Part shown: positions 8,885-17,811 of the stretch, one piece after another
How positions within the stretch are numbered: position 1 is the first letter of the stretch
Layout: each line of letters begins with the position of its first letter
Source: JAGXTF01 sp040376005
GTDB taxonomy: Bacteria; Bacteroidota; Bacteroidia; NS11-12g; UBA955
Assembly (NCBI GenBank): GCA_040376005.1
Contig: JBEIRK010000001.1
Span: forward strand, 1-64,000
DNA length: 64,000 nucleotides
Direction of reading: 5' to 3'
Notes under the pieces: generated by a model
Databases searched by the model: none
Seen by the model: the letters and a program-made list of their open reading frames with translations, nothing else
Told to the model about the DNA's origin: nothing
Made by a program: the position numbers and the translations under genes

Positions 8885-9370
8885 TTATGCTGGTTCAACC
8901 AAGAAAAGCGGTTGGTCATACTCAACCGGACTTGCATTTTCTACCAGTATTTTCACAATTCTGCCACTCACTTCGCTTTCGATCTCGTTGAACAGCTTCA
9001 TCGCCTCAATAATACAAACTACTTTACCAGGCTTTACTTCATCACCTACATTTACAAATACAGGTGAATCAGGGTTTGGCATGCGGTAGAAGGTACCTAC
9101 CATTGGAGACTTAATTGTAATGAGGTTGTCTGCTTTTGCTTCTGCAGCAGGCGCAGCAGGAGCTGCAGGGGAGGCGGCAACAGGCGCAGCAGGAGCCGCA
9201 GGTGCTGCAGAACTTGCAATTACTTGTTGAGGCGCTGAAACAACTGCATTGACAATTTGAGCAGGGTTTTTCTTAATGAGAAGTTTAAAGTCCTTACGGT
9301 TAATTTCAACTTCATCCACAGCATTCACCGATACGAATTTGATCAATGCTTGTATTTCTTTAAGATCCAT
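8885..9370 (-). CDS. accB: Acetyl-CoA carboxylase biotin carboxyl carrier protein
   Basis: Carrier subunit that shuttles CO2 between AccC and the carboxyltransferase. The ATG at 9370 gives 161 aa starting MDLKEIQALIKF, the usual BCCP N-terminus; the longer upstream frame adds an unrelated Phe/Ser/Pro-rich leader and was rejected. The N-terminal domain is followed by an Ala/Pro-rich flexible linker (about residues 65-85) and a C-terminal biotinyl domain. The biotin lysine lies in IIEAMKLFNEI, with the canonical AMK core. It forms an operon with accC. A promoter was not identified with confidence in the 119-bp gap upstream. Confidence 0.94.
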   Translation of the reverse strand: MDLKEIQALIKFVSVNAVDEVEINRKDFKLLIKKNPAQIVNAVVSAPQQVIASSAAPAAPAAPVAASPAAPAAPAAEAKADNLITIKSPMVGTFYRMPNPDSPVFVNVGDEVKPGKVVCIIEAMKLFNEIESEVSGRIVKILVENASPVEYDQPLFLVEPA

Positions 9371-9402
9371 AAATGTTAATTTGGTGGGGGGCAAAGAAAA
9401 TG

Positions 9403-9431
9403 AAAAAAACGGCACAAAAGGCCGTTTTTTT
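9403..9431 (-). terminator. Terminator after the 9490-10191 gene
   Basis: On the minus strand the arms AAAAAAACGGC and GCCGTTTTTTT flank a 6-7 nt loop, about 60 bases beyond the stop of the barrel-protein gene and before accB. Confidence 0.7.
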
Positions 9432-9489
9432 CATGAATTCTTATGAATTTTTAATTTTTTCAGCAAAAAAGTTCCATTTTCCTTTAAAA

Positions 9490-10191
9490 TTAGAACCGAA
9501 CTACTACCCCACCTTGTGCAATACTTTTGGCGGTGCCAAATTCTGCATACACCGCTAGGGGTGGCAAAACATGATAACGCATGCCTACTGTAAAGTCAGC
9601 CCCAAAGGTGGGAAAGCTTACTGAGGTTAGGTTTGCAGGGATTACCTTCTTTATTACATTCAAGTCAATTGGGAAATTCCACCAAGAAAAATCAGGATCA
9701 TTGTCGGTGAGTTTAAAGTTATTTGCTCTATATCCCAGCCCTACGCCACCGTATAAATCGAAACGTTTTTCTGGAAATACGTGAAAATTGTATCGGGCAA
9801 GCAAGCTCCAGCTTCTATAACTCAAGGTTCCAGAAACAGGGATATTGAATTTGGTCAAGCTATCCAAAGATGCATTGATATCAAATCCGCTGTGCGCAAA
9901 AGTCAACCCCAATCCGGAATGTCTGCTTACAGCGTATTCTCCTTTGGCAAACCAAATGGGTTTTCCATCAATCGTAACGGCTTTCCAATTGGGCGCGATT
10001 TCATTTTTCAATCTATTGGCAGCCGCGGCATTAAAGTTAATAGCACCCAAACCCGCTTGAAAATAGAATTTTCCAGGTACGAAGCCGTACAAATCGTTAT
10101 CCCATTCTTTGGTTTTGAAGGGCTTCACGGGCTCTGCTGCTCGTGCGCTTAAAGCGGCAGTAAATACCGCCAATACAATCATCCTTTTCAT
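9490..10191 (-). CDS. Predicted outer membrane beta-barrel protein of unknown function
   Basis: A 233-aa protein with a short signal peptide (MKRMIVLAVFTAALSARA, cleavage near residue 18). The mature part has alternating hydrophobic/polar strands typical of a small eight-strand barrel: GKFYFQAGLGAINF, SGLGLTFAHSGF, SWSLLARYNF and FDLYGGVGLGYRAN. It ends in VVVRF, a C-terminal Phe expected for recognition by the BAM complex. I do not recognise a specific family. It lies 50 bases downstream of the carboxyltransferase gene on the same strand and could be co-transcribed; its own terminator follows. Confidence 0.65.
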   Translation of the reverse strand: MKRMIVLAVFTAALSARAAEPVKPFKTKEWDNDLYGFVPGKFYFQAGLGAINFNAAAANRLKNEIAPNWKAVTIDGKPIWFAKGEYAVSRHSGLGLTFAHSGFDINASLDSLTKFNIPVSGTLSYRSWSLLARYNFHVFPEKRFDLYGGVGLGYRANNFKLTDNDPDFSWWNFPIDLNVIKKVIPANLTSVSFPTFGADFTVGMRYHVLPPLAVYAEFGTAKSIAQGGVVVRF

Positions 10192-10241
10192 AGTTTCAAT
10201 CTCCTCTTGCCATACAAGAGTACAAGTGTTATACCAAACCT

Positions 10242-11783
10242 TTACAGGGGAATATTTCCGTGCTTTTTGCGAGGCAAATTCCGCACCTTATTCTCTAACA
10301 TAGCAAAGGCTTTGATCAAGCGATCACGGGTTTCTTCAGGATAAATTACTTCATCTACAAATCCGCGTTCTGCGGCGCGATATGGGTTTGCGAAAATATC
10401 ACCATACTCTTTTTCCTTCGTTTTAAGGGCTTCTGCTTTATCTTCTGCAGCATCGATATCTCTTTTAAAAATAATCTCCGCAGCGCCTTTGGCTCCCATA
10501 ACAGCAATTTCTGCAGACGGCCATGCATAATTCATGTCTGCTCCAATATGTTTGGAGTTCATTACGTCATAAGCCCCACCGTATGCTTTTCTTGTAATCA
10601 CGGTAATGCGCGGCACTGTGGCTTCGCTGAAGGCATACAACAGTTTAGCACCATTGGTAATGATTGCATTCCATTCTTGGTCTGTACCGGGCAAGAAGCC
10701 TGGCACATCTTCAAATACGAGTAAAGGGATATTGAATGCATCGCAAAAACGAACAAAACGAGCCCCTTTTTGACTGCTATGCACATCCAATACACCCGCC
10801 AAATGCGCAGGTTGGTTGGCCACAATCCCTATACTTCTGCCTGCCAATCTCGCAAAACCGACAATGATATTCTCTGCATAGTTCTTGTGAACTTCAAAAA
10901 ACGAATCACTATCGACCGTATGCTCGATTACCTCCCGCATATCATACGGCTGATTGGGGTTCTGTGGGATGATGCTATTTAACGCTTCACGGGTCTCAGA
11001 TCCGCCGAAATAGTTCAATGCAGGCGCTGCTTCCTCGCAGTTTTGAGGCATGTAAGAAAGCAACTTCTTAATATGTAAAATGCACTCCACCTCATTGGCA
11101 GCTGCAAAATGCGCAACGCCACTTTTCTGGCTGTGAACGGAGGCACCACCAAGGTCTTCGCTACTTACATCTTCATTGGTAACAGTTTTTACTACGTTCG
11201 GACCGGTTACAAACATGTACGAGGTATTTTCCACCATCAAAATAAAATCCGTGAGTGCTGGAGAATATACTGCACCACCCGCACAAGGGCCCATAATGGC
11301 GCTAATCTGTGGCACCACACCACTGCTCATTACATTTTTATAAAAGATATCGGCGTAGCCACCCAGTGACACCACCCCTTCCTGAATTCTGGCACCACCA
11401 CTGTCATTCAAGCCAATAACTGGCGCCCCATTCTCCAGGGCCATATCCATGATTTTACAAATTTTTTCTGCATGGGTTTCAGATAAGGACCCACCAAAAA
11501 CAGTAAAGTCCTGAGAAAACACATATACCAATCTGCCATTTACACGGCCATAACCTGTAACAACACCATCGCCAGCGATTTTCTGCTTGTCCATGCCAAA
11601 GTCAGCACTGCGGTGTTTTACAAAAGCGCCTATTTCACAAAAAGACCCTTCATCTACCAACAAATTGATTCTTTCTCTCGCAGTGAGTTTGCCTTTTGCA
11701 TGCTGTGAAGCAATACGTTGTTCACCTCCGCCAGCCAATGCTTCATTGCGTTTTCTGTTCAATTTTTCCCTTGCGGTTTCCAT
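10242..11783 (-). CDS. Biotin-dependent acyl-CoA carboxylase, carboxyltransferase (beta) subunit, PccB-like
   Basis: Moves the carboxyl group from carboxybiotin to an acyl-CoA such as propionyl-CoA. The ATG at 11783 gives 513 aa starting METAREKLNRKR; an in-frame TTG three codons upstream was not preferred. Both crotonase-fold halves are visible: the N-half with KLTARERINLL, SGGARIQEGV and MGPCAGGAVYSPALTDF, and the C-half with DVPGFLPGTDQE, TRKAYGGAYDVM and the AWPSAEIAVMG block. It ends RKKHGNIPL, as is usual for PccB-type subunits. The substrate could also be methylmalonyl-CoA (decarboxylase alpha subunit); sequence alone does not decide. The TAnnTTTG box ends 6 bases before the ATG, implying an almost leaderless message. 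Confidence 0.9.
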   Translation of the reverse strand: METAREKLNRKRNEALAGGGEQRIASQHAKGKLTARERINLLVDEGSFCEIGAFVKHRSADFGMDKQKIAGDGVVTGYGRVNGRLVYVFSQDFTVFGGSLSETHAEKICKIMDMALENGAPVIGLNDSGGARIQEGVVSLGGYADIFYKNVMSSGVVPQISAIMGPCAGGAVYSPALTDFILMVENTSYMFVTGPNVVKTVTNEDVSSEDLGGASVHSQKSGVAHFAAANEVECILHIKKLLSYMPQNCEEAAPALNYFGGSETREALNSIIPQNPNQPYDMREVIEHTVDSDSFFEVHKNYAENIIVGFARLAGRSIGIVANQPAHLAGVLDVHSSQKGARFVRFCDAFNIPLLVFEDVPGFLPGTDQEWNAIITNGAKLLYAFSEATVPRITVITRKAYGGAYDVMNSKHIGADMNYAWPSAEIAVMGAKGAAEIIFKRDIDAAEDKAEALKTKEKEYGDIFANPYRAAERGFVDEVIYPEETRDRLIKAFAMLENKVRNLPRKKHGNIPL

Positions 11784-11789
11784 TGTTTG

Positions 11790-11797
11790 CAAAACTA
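11790..11797 (-). promoter_or_regulatory. Bacteroidetes -7 box TAGTTTTG upstream of carboxyltransferase gene
   Basis: TAGTTTTG on the minus strand matches TAnnTTTG and lies only 6 bases before the ATG, so transcription would begin at or next to the start codon. No clear -33 TTG is seen. Confidence 0.5.
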
Positions 11798-11831
11798 AGG
11801 TGCAGATTGCCTATTTTCATGAATAGGTATA

Positions 11832-11859
11832 AAAAAACCCCGAAACGATTCGGGGTTTT
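11832..11859 (-). terminator. Terminator after porV
   Basis: On the minus strand a hairpin with arms AAAACCCCGAA / TTCGGGGTTTT and a short loop is followed by a T-tract, about 20 bases beyond the porV stop. Confidence 0.85.
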
Positions 11860-11879
11860 CTATAGGATTGCTGTAAATT

Positions 11880-13061
11880 TTATTCGTCTGAAAGGGCTCC
11901 AATATCAAACAACAGCGAGAAACGCAGTTGATTTTGAAGCGGATGGTTTTTGAAAAATGGCACCAACATCGCTAGGTCCAAGGCCATTTTTTGGTATTTG
12001 AAGCCTAGGCCAAAAGTGGCATACTGGCGGCCTCCTTTGAATTTGTTTTCATAAAACACACCGGCACGACCTGAAAACTGATTCATATACCAATATTCTA
12101 CGCCTGTGCCTACAGTCCACTCGTTTAGCTCTTCGCGTAACCCGCCAGGAGCATCATAAAATGACTGCACAACACCTTGAACAACGCCTACATTAGGATC
12201 ACGGCCTTTGTCAATTTGCTTTACACCGCCAACGCTGCTATCGCCCCCTCTAAAACTTTGCAGATATGAAGGCCTAGTGGGAACCAATAGTTTGTTTACA
12301 TCAGCATACAAACCAATTTTATTGTATTGGTCAATTTCATGCTTATACCCTACACCCAATTTCAAATTGGTTGGAATAAAATCGCGATTGTCTTTGTCGG
12401 TATAGGTCATTTTGCTGCCAATGTTTTGGATATTCATACCCAAATTGAAGTCATCGCCTTTAATTTGTGTTTTGTACAACAAACTCACATCACCCGCACC
12501 GGCAAATCCTGGCTTCATGGTAATACCATTGAGCACCCTGTTGCCTGCAATGTTTGAGTAGATGAATCTCAAATTCACACCCATAGAGAACTTGCTGTTG
12601 AAACGGGTGCTATACCCACCATCAATGGCAAATTCGTTTGGATTGAAGCTGCCTGTTGGTTCACCAGTCCAATCTGTGAAATTGATTTGGCCTAAAGAAA
12701 AATAGCGGATAGAGCCACCGATGGCGCTATTACGGCCCATCTTTGAATATCCAGAAAGGTAACTAAACCCGACATCGTCTACCAATTTTCTCAACCAAGG
12801 TGCGTAAGAGAGAGAAAATCCCGTTTTCTTTTCTGCATTTACCAAGTTTGCCATGTTCCAAGACACGCTATTGGCATCTGGTGAAAACATTGCAACACCT
12901 ACATCTCCCATACCTGCTGAACGGCTGTCTGGCGTTATGGTAAGAAAAGGTACCATAGTGGTAACTGTATTCAACTGACCCGCCAGGTCCTTAGAGGAAA
13001 TTTGAGCATACGAAGACGCTGCTGTACCTGCAATCGCTGCTAAAACAATATATCTCTTCAT
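11880..13061 (-). CDS. porV: Type IX secretion system outer membrane protein PorV (LptO)
   Basis: FadL-like 14-strand barrel that shuttles T9SS cargo from the translocon to the sortase PorU. The ATG at 13061 gives 393 aa with signal peptide MKRYIVLAAIAGTAASSYAQ; the upstream in-frame extension lacks signal character. Characteristic motifs are PFLTITPDSRSAGMGDVGVA and NSVSWNMANLV near the mature N-terminus, then barrel strands with YKHEI and GRAGVFYENKFKGGRQYATFGLGFKY (two adjoining strands). It lies 101 bases downstream of porU on the same strand, matching the porU-porV neighbourhood known in Flavobacterium. Together with gldJ and the PorP/SprF gene nearby it marks a T9SS locus. Confidence 0.93.
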   Translation of the reverse strand: MKRYIVLAAIAGTAASSYAQISSKDLAGQLNTVTTMVPFLTITPDSRSAGMGDVGVAMFSPDANSVSWNMANLVNAEKKTGFSLSYAPWLRKLVDDVGFSYLSGYSKMGRNSAIGGSIRYFSLGQINFTDWTGEPTGSFNPNEFAIDGGYSTRFNSKFSMGVNLRFIYSNIAGNRVLNGITMKPGFAGAGDVSLLYKTQIKGDDFNLGMNIQNIGSKMTYTDKDNRDFIPTNLKLGVGYKHEIDQYNKIGLYADVNKLLVPTRPSYLQSFRGGDSSVGGVKQIDKGRDPNVGVVQGVVQSFYDAPGGLREELNEWTVGTGVEYWYMNQFSGRAGVFYENKFKGGRQYATFGLGFKYQKMALDLAMLVPFFKNHPLQNQLRFSLLFDIGALSDE

Positions 13062-13162
13062 GTAAAGAATTGTGGCAAAAATAGGCTTTCCATTCGTATT
13101 CCGCACATTGCATTTAAATTTTGAATTTTCCCTGCTCATGTTTATTGGTTTTGGTTTCTTTC

Positions 13163-16100
13163 TTATTGTTTAATGATTTTACCGCTAAAACTCGCCTTGC
13201 GGCCGTCTGCAGTAGTTAGTTCCACTTGGAATAAGTACATTCCATTTTCTACTGTGTACCCGTTTTCAATGGTACCATCCCATTGCAATCTGCTTTCAGT
13301 AGAGGTAATTTCCGTCAATTGTTGATCGCGTTCCACCAGGCGTCTGCCTTGAGCATCAAAAATGCGAATGGCCGCTATTACATCATTGCCTGCGAGATTG
13401 TGCGTAAAGGATAAGGTAACACCGTCTTGGAAAGGATTGGGATAGGCTTTGCTTTCAGAAATTCGGAAGGCGTCGGGATCCAGCACAACACAGGTAATCT
13501 CTCTCTCAGTAGAATTGTTATGGATGTCCCAAATTTTAAAACGGATTACATGTTTTCCAAAAGTCAATCCTTCTAATGGGAATTGCACTAAGCCGCCGCG
13601 GTAAGAATTTAAGTCATAGCTGAAATAGTCATTCACAATAAATGAAGTCTCTGCCTCTGTGCCCGGATCAAGTGTCACAGTCATATCGCGACCAATTCCT
13701 GCGCCTGTAGCATTAATGCCGCTTGGATCATATACTTTAGCTAGAAATATGGCATTCGATTCTATATCTCCGCCATTTCTAAACAATGTGTCGTTCATAA
13801 ATAAACGAACCACTGGGCCCGCTTCATCTGGAGAAATAGAAGACTCACTTCCACCAACAAGAAAGTGACCTGAACCACTTGCATCTGTAACATTATTGTG
13901 GGCATAGAGGTATAGTTTGCCACGTGCTACGTTGTACGCAATATCTTTGGGTACACTAAACACAATTTGAAAATCGCCGCCAATTACTGACACTTCACCT
14001 TTAAATATGTAACTCGTTTGATCCTTGAACGGGATTTTGATATTGTTTTGGTCATTATCCAAGGTATATCGGGTTTGGGGTTTGTCAAAAAACTTCACCC
14101 AAAGGTTGCCGTTAAAGTCCGTCATTTTACCGCCCGTTCTAGCCTCAATATGACCTTTCAAGCGCACCACAGAAAAGGCTTTCATGGTGTCTGAAAAGGC
14201 CTGCGCATCTTTCCCATTGATAGAATCCAAGACCACAGCATGCTCTGGAAATTGTAAGCGCATAGAAGGATCACCAAGTAAGGCAAATTTATTGTCCTCA
14301 GAGGTAGTAGAAGGTCTATTCTTCATCCGTTGGTAGATTTCACCAACGGTGGGCACAGGGTCTCCAGCATCTGGAAATCCATATTGTGTCCAAAAGTCAT
14401 TGTTAATCTGTGAATTCCCACTTACATAAACCAAACGGGTTGTAGTTAGCAAGGCTATGGCACCTCCATTTGCATTTAACAGTGCCAATTCTCCCCCACT
14501 TTGTAAGTGTGGATTGTCGAATCGAGAAAACTCACAAGTTGCCGTGAAAAGCACAGGCATGCGGTATGGATTTTCCCAATTGTTGATCATGGGAACAGTA
14601 AGAACACCTTCCTGAGCCCATCCTTTTTCACCACCATGTCCTTGGTAATTCAAGAGCAGCACACCATTATTCATGTATCGGTTAATGGCATTGCTTACAT
14701 CAGGGTACTTTTCCGTATTTCCAGTGCTTTGCTGTTTATAGGCATCAGCATACACTTTGTTAATCAACAAATCCGAGTGTTCCTGGTCAATTTCAATGGA
14801 ATACTTCTCACTTTCATCTACAAATTCTCTCTCCCATTTGTCATCCACATCATCACAAACGAAGGCCAATTCCGTTCTCCATGGTCCCAAAGACAAAGGC
14901 GATGCGTATCTCTTTAATTTCTGAACAACACCATTGGCTTCACTTTGCGTGCGGCAAGGAATTCTACCTATGGCCACCTTCATAATGCTCTTCCCATCTG
15001 CCGGATTTCCATGAATGGTATCCAAAAAGGCAAAAAAGTCATCCAAACAGAAGGTTTGAGACTTGTAATACGAATTCAAGTGGTACGAGGGGATGAAATT
15101 TGTATTTCCTTGCACGCGATTCTTCATATCATAGGAAGTAGTTCCCATGAGAAGTACATACTTTAATTTCCCTCCTAAACTGGCTGCTTTTTGGTATTCA
15201 TCTCTGAGGTAATCTCTGATGGCTACAACATCTTGCATACCGCAGCTGTATTCTTTGTAGATAGACGCTGGACTTACAACTTTCACTTTTAGGCCATTGT
15301 TGGTTCTTCTAAATTCCGCCAATTCAGAAGCAGCATTTTTAAAGTCGGGGTGTGAAATAATGATAAAATCCGCTGGGTCACCTGCAAGGATGTCCGCATT
15401 TTCAAGTGCACCAACAATTCCGGGTTTGAGGCAATTGGCTACAGAAAATGCAACAAATGCCTTACCTTTATTGCTGCCAAAAGTTCGGAAGTAGGTGTAA
15501 GAACCTGCGTTTTTTGCGGGGATTGCGGCGGGTATCCGTTCATTTGATATTTCCCAAACGAAAGGATTAGAACCTGCAATGCGTGTTTCGACCAAAGCGG
15601 TAGTTACAAAATAACTGGGATGTCGAAGTACGACAGGTCCATTATTGGTTTGAGCCGGGCGCAGTTGATTAACTTCAATAAAGTCCATCCATGCCAAACT
15701 TTGGATATTGGGTCTCACCAATTCCATTTTTACAGAAACTTTATCTGCAGGAGCTGCATGCATTCCTGAAAAAGTTGCCATTCTAAAGTCTTCAAAATCC
15801 TTATTTAGTGGAGAGAAACCTTGGGAATTCTTTTTCCCATTTACGGTTATAGAAATCGAACCGGCCTCATTTACCATAGCCCCGGCATATGACACCTTTA
15901 CATAGGCAGAATCTGCGCCATCTGAGGGCAAGGCCAACTCAAAGTTTCTTTCTAGGCCTTCATTTCCCAAGCGTTCTCCCAGCCATGTTCTGCCCATTTC
16001 AGCGGGATTAAAAATATCGGAATCGTGAAACTTCAGTGCGTAGTAGTCATTGTGTGTAAATGTAGGCGCACTTGTAACTTCGGGTAAGGTCTGAATTCTT

Positions 16101-16549
16101 AGCCCTGGATCAGATCCAACACCGAGATAGAGGTAGCCTTCATCAGAGTAGAAATTCTTGGTATGTTCAAAATAGCCTGTATTGCGATTCAAGCTCCATT
16201 TAGTGTTACTCCCTGCATAAAACAGGAGAAAATCACCCAGATTGAATTTCCCATCGCCACCATCTTCCACCCAAATTGGGATTTGGGGCAAGCCACCTTC
16301 ATGCAAGCCGTTGGTTTCTGGAAGCATTCCACATTGGTGACCACGCAATTGAATAGACGCTGTATTGAGGGCATTGAGATCGAATCCGGCGGCCTGTAGA
16401 TCCGCATACTCCAGCTTATATACACCTTCTGTGGGTATTCGCAGTTTTACCCAGATACCAGTAGAAATAGGTCCGGGCGCGGCATCAGCGCTGCTAAACA
16501 GCAGGCTAAAGGCACAAGCAAAGACGTTTATAAAACGTTTTTTCAGCAT
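13163..16549 (-). CDS. porU: Type IX secretion system sortase PorU (C25 peptidase family)
   Basis: Cell-surface sortase that removes the C-terminal signal of T9SS cargo and attaches it to an anionic lipopolysaccharide. The 1128-aa length is typical. There is a signal peptide (about residues 1-24), N-terminal beta domains, then a gingipain-like caspase-fold domain (about 390-770). The catalytic dyad is visible as His638 in NYQGHGGEKG and Cys672 in FTATCEFSRFD, a spacing of 34 residues like that in gingipains. The C-terminus has SKAYPNPFQDGVTLSF (about 1045) and ends in a type A T9SS sorting-domain pattern (GMYLFQVELTTADG then GKIIKQ), as PorU itself carries one. The ATG at 16549 is the only start that gives a signal peptide. 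Confidence 0.95.
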   Translation of the reverse strand: MLKKRFINVFACAFSLLFSSADAAPGPISTGIWVKLRIPTEGVYKLEYADLQAAGFDLNALNTASIQLRGHQCGMLPETNGLHEGGLPQIPIWVEDGGDGKFNLGDFLLFYAGSNTKWSLNRNTGYFEHTKNFYSDEGYLYLGVGSDPGLRIQTLPEVTSAPTFTHNDYYALKFHDSDIFNPAEMGRTWLGERLGNEGLERNFELALPSDGADSAYVKVSYAGAMVNEAGSISITVNGKKNSQGFSPLNKDFEDFRMATFSGMHAAPADKVSVKMELVRPNIQSLAWMDFIEVNQLRPAQTNNGPVVLRHPSYFVTTALVETRIAGSNPFVWEISNERIPAAIPAKNAGSYTYFRTFGSNKGKAFVAFSVANCLKPGIVGALENADILAGDPADFIIISHPDFKNAASELAEFRRTNNGLKVKVVSPASIYKEYSCGMQDVVAIRDYLRDEYQKAASLGGKLKYVLLMGTTSYDMKNRVQGNTNFIPSYHLNSYYKSQTFCLDDFFAFLDTIHGNPADGKSIMKVAIGRIPCRTQSEANGVVQKLKRYASPLSLGPWRTELAFVCDDVDDKWEREFVDESEKYSIEIDQEHSDLLINKVYADAYKQQSTGNTEKYPDVSNAINRYMNNGVLLLNYQGHGGEKGWAQEGVLTVPMINNWENPYRMPVLFTATCEFSRFDNPHLQSGGELALLNANGGAIALLTTTRLVYVSGNSQINNDFWTQYGFPDAGDPVPTVGEIYQRMKNRPSTTSEDNKFALLGDPSMRLQFPEHAVVLDSINGKDAQAFSDTMKAFSVVRLKGHIEARTGGKMTDFNGNLWVKFFDKPQTRYTLDNDQNNIKIPFKDQTSYIFKGEVSVIGGDFQIVFSVPKDIAYNVARGKLYLYAHNNVTDASGSGHFLVGGSESSISPDEAGPVVRLFMNDTLFRNGGDIESNAIFLAKVYDPSGINATGAGIGRDMTVTLDPGTEAETSFIVNDYFSYDLNSYRGGLVQFPLEGLTFGKHVIRFKIWDIHNNSTEREITCVVLDPDAFRISESKAYPNPFQDGVTLSFTHNLAGNDVIAAIRIFDAQGRRLVERDQQLTEITSTESRLQWDGTIENGYTVENGMYLFQVELTTADGRKASFSGKIIKQ

Positions 16550-16655
16550 ACGAATGTGTAATTAACTGCAAATCTCCGGTAATATTGTGTCAGGTTTTTA
16601 AGACATTTGTCAAATTTCATGGAAAGAAAAAAATTTTTTTGCCAAATGAAACGTT

Positions 16656-16671
16656 TAACTTTGTAACTTTG
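16656..16671 (+). promoter_or_regulatory. Tandem TAACTTTG -7 boxes upstream of the PorP/SprF gene
   Basis: Two directly abutting copies of TAACTTTG (16656-16663 and 16664-16671) both fit TAnnTTTG. A TTTG at 16638-16641 lies 22 bases before the second copy, close to the -33 spacing. The start codon is 17 bases downstream. Confidence 0.65.
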
Positions 16672-16687
16672 TCTAACACCTAACTCT

Positions 16688-17692
16688 ATGCGCACAAGAA
16701 TACTTTATCTGGGCAGTTTAGCAATTGCCGGACTTTTTACTCAAACAGCGAATGCACAGGATCCTGAGTTATCTCAGTACTACGCAGCACCTGTTTACAC
16801 AAACCCTGCAATGGCAGGCACAGCGGTTTGTAATTATGGAGCAGCCGGCAGGGTAGCATTAAACTATCGAAATCAGTGGCCTGGTTTGCCTGGCACATTC
16901 CGATCTTTTGCTGCAAGCTGGGACCAACACATACCATCCATTGGTGGAGGACTTGGTGCCATGGTATTCACAGATATTGCAGGTTCAGGATTACTTACCA
17001 CAACAACGGTAAGCGGTGTATATAGCTACCTGCTTCCTTTGAACCGCGGCAGATTGTTTATGCGTTTTGGCTTGCAAGGGTCTGTTACAAGCAAGAGCAT
17101 CGATTTCAACAAGTTGAAATTTGGTGATCAAATTGTTCCAACCCAAGGGTTTGTGAATCCAACTGCTGAACAACAGCCAAGCCAGAGCATTACCTATCCT
17201 AATTTTAATGCAGGATGGATTATGTATACGAGCAAGTTTTACATTGGCGTTGCATCGCACAACATTATTGAGCCAAACTGGAGCTTTTACCAGAACCCTG
17301 ATGAGGTATTGCCTCGCAGATACACCATCCACACAGGAGCTGTAATTCCACTTACCAAGAGCAAGTTTGACGATGCGGCGATTTCACCAAATGCGTTGTT
17401 CATGAAACAGAGAAACTTCACACAGTTGAATTTGGGCTTTTATGCAAACAAAGGTGCCTTAGTTAGCGGTTTGTGGTTCCGTCAAACATTCGGACAATAC
17501 AGAAACTCGGATGCAATCATTATGTTGATTGGATTCCGCAAAAACCGTTTCAAATTTGGTTATAGCTATGACTTCACCGTATCTGATGGAAGAAGCGCAA
17601 TCCCTGCCAGTCATGAAATTAGTGCAACGATTGACTGGTGTGTACCTCCTGGCAACAAGCCATTCAAACCTTTAAAATGTCCTGAATTCTAA
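16688..17692 (+). CDS. PorP/SprF-family type IX secretion membrane protein
   Basis: A 334-aa outer membrane protein with signal peptide MRTRILYLGSLAIAGLFTQTANA and the mature N-terminal motif QDPELSQYYAAPVYTNPAMAGT, the hallmark of the PorP/SprF family. Members form 14-strand barrels that anchor T9SS substrates such as SprB-type adhesins, or bind PorE. Strands through the rest of the protein (GGGLGAMVFTDIAG, GRLFMRFGLQG, KFYIGVASHNI, RFKFGYSYDFTVSD) fit a barrel. Genomes often hold many paralogues, so I cannot say whether this is the core PorP or an SprF-like helper. It is divergent from porU and in line with gldJ. Confidence 0.9.
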   Translation: MRTRILYLGSLAIAGLFTQTANAQDPELSQYYAAPVYTNPAMAGTAVCNYGAAGRVALNYRNQWPGLPGTFRSFAASWDQHIPSIGGGLGAMVFTDIAGSGLLTTTTVSGVYSYLLPLNRGRLFMRFGLQGSVTSKSIDFNKLKFGDQIVPTQGFVNPTAEQQPSQSITYPNFNAGWIMYTSKFYIGVASHNIIEPNWSFYQNPDEVLPRRYTIHTGAVIPLTKSKFDDAAISPNALFMKQRNFTQLNLGFYANKGALVSGLWFRQTFGQYRNSDAIIMLIGFRKNRFKFGYSYDFTVSDGRSAIPASHEISATIDWCVPPGNKPFKPLKCPEF

Positions 17693-17715
17693 GCGATTAG
17701 AAAATAAAATCTTAG

Positions 17716-17745
17716 AAAAAGGTTTGGTTTAGGCCAAACCTTTTT
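17716..17745 (+). terminator. Terminator between PorP/SprF gene and gldJ
   Basis: Arms AAAAAGGTTTGG and CCAAACCTTTTT enclose a 6-nt loop, 23 bases after the stop codon. Confidence 0.85.
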
Positions 17746-17766
17746 ACGTTTAGAGAAAAAAATCAA

Positions 17767-17774
17767 TATATTTG
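17767..17774 (+). promoter_or_regulatory. -7 box TATATTTG upstream of gldJ
   Basis: Matches TAnnTTTG and lies just after a terminator, 37 bases before the gldJ ATG, so gldJ probably has its own promoter. A -33 TTG is not clear. Confidence 0.55.
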
Positions 17775-17811
17775 CGAAATAAAATAAGTCAAACTACGTT
17801 ATATAAAACGA

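Noticed and set aside
9120..9230. GCAGC-rich low-complexity tract
   Set aside because: Encodes the Ala/Pro linker of AccB, normal for biotin carrier proteins.
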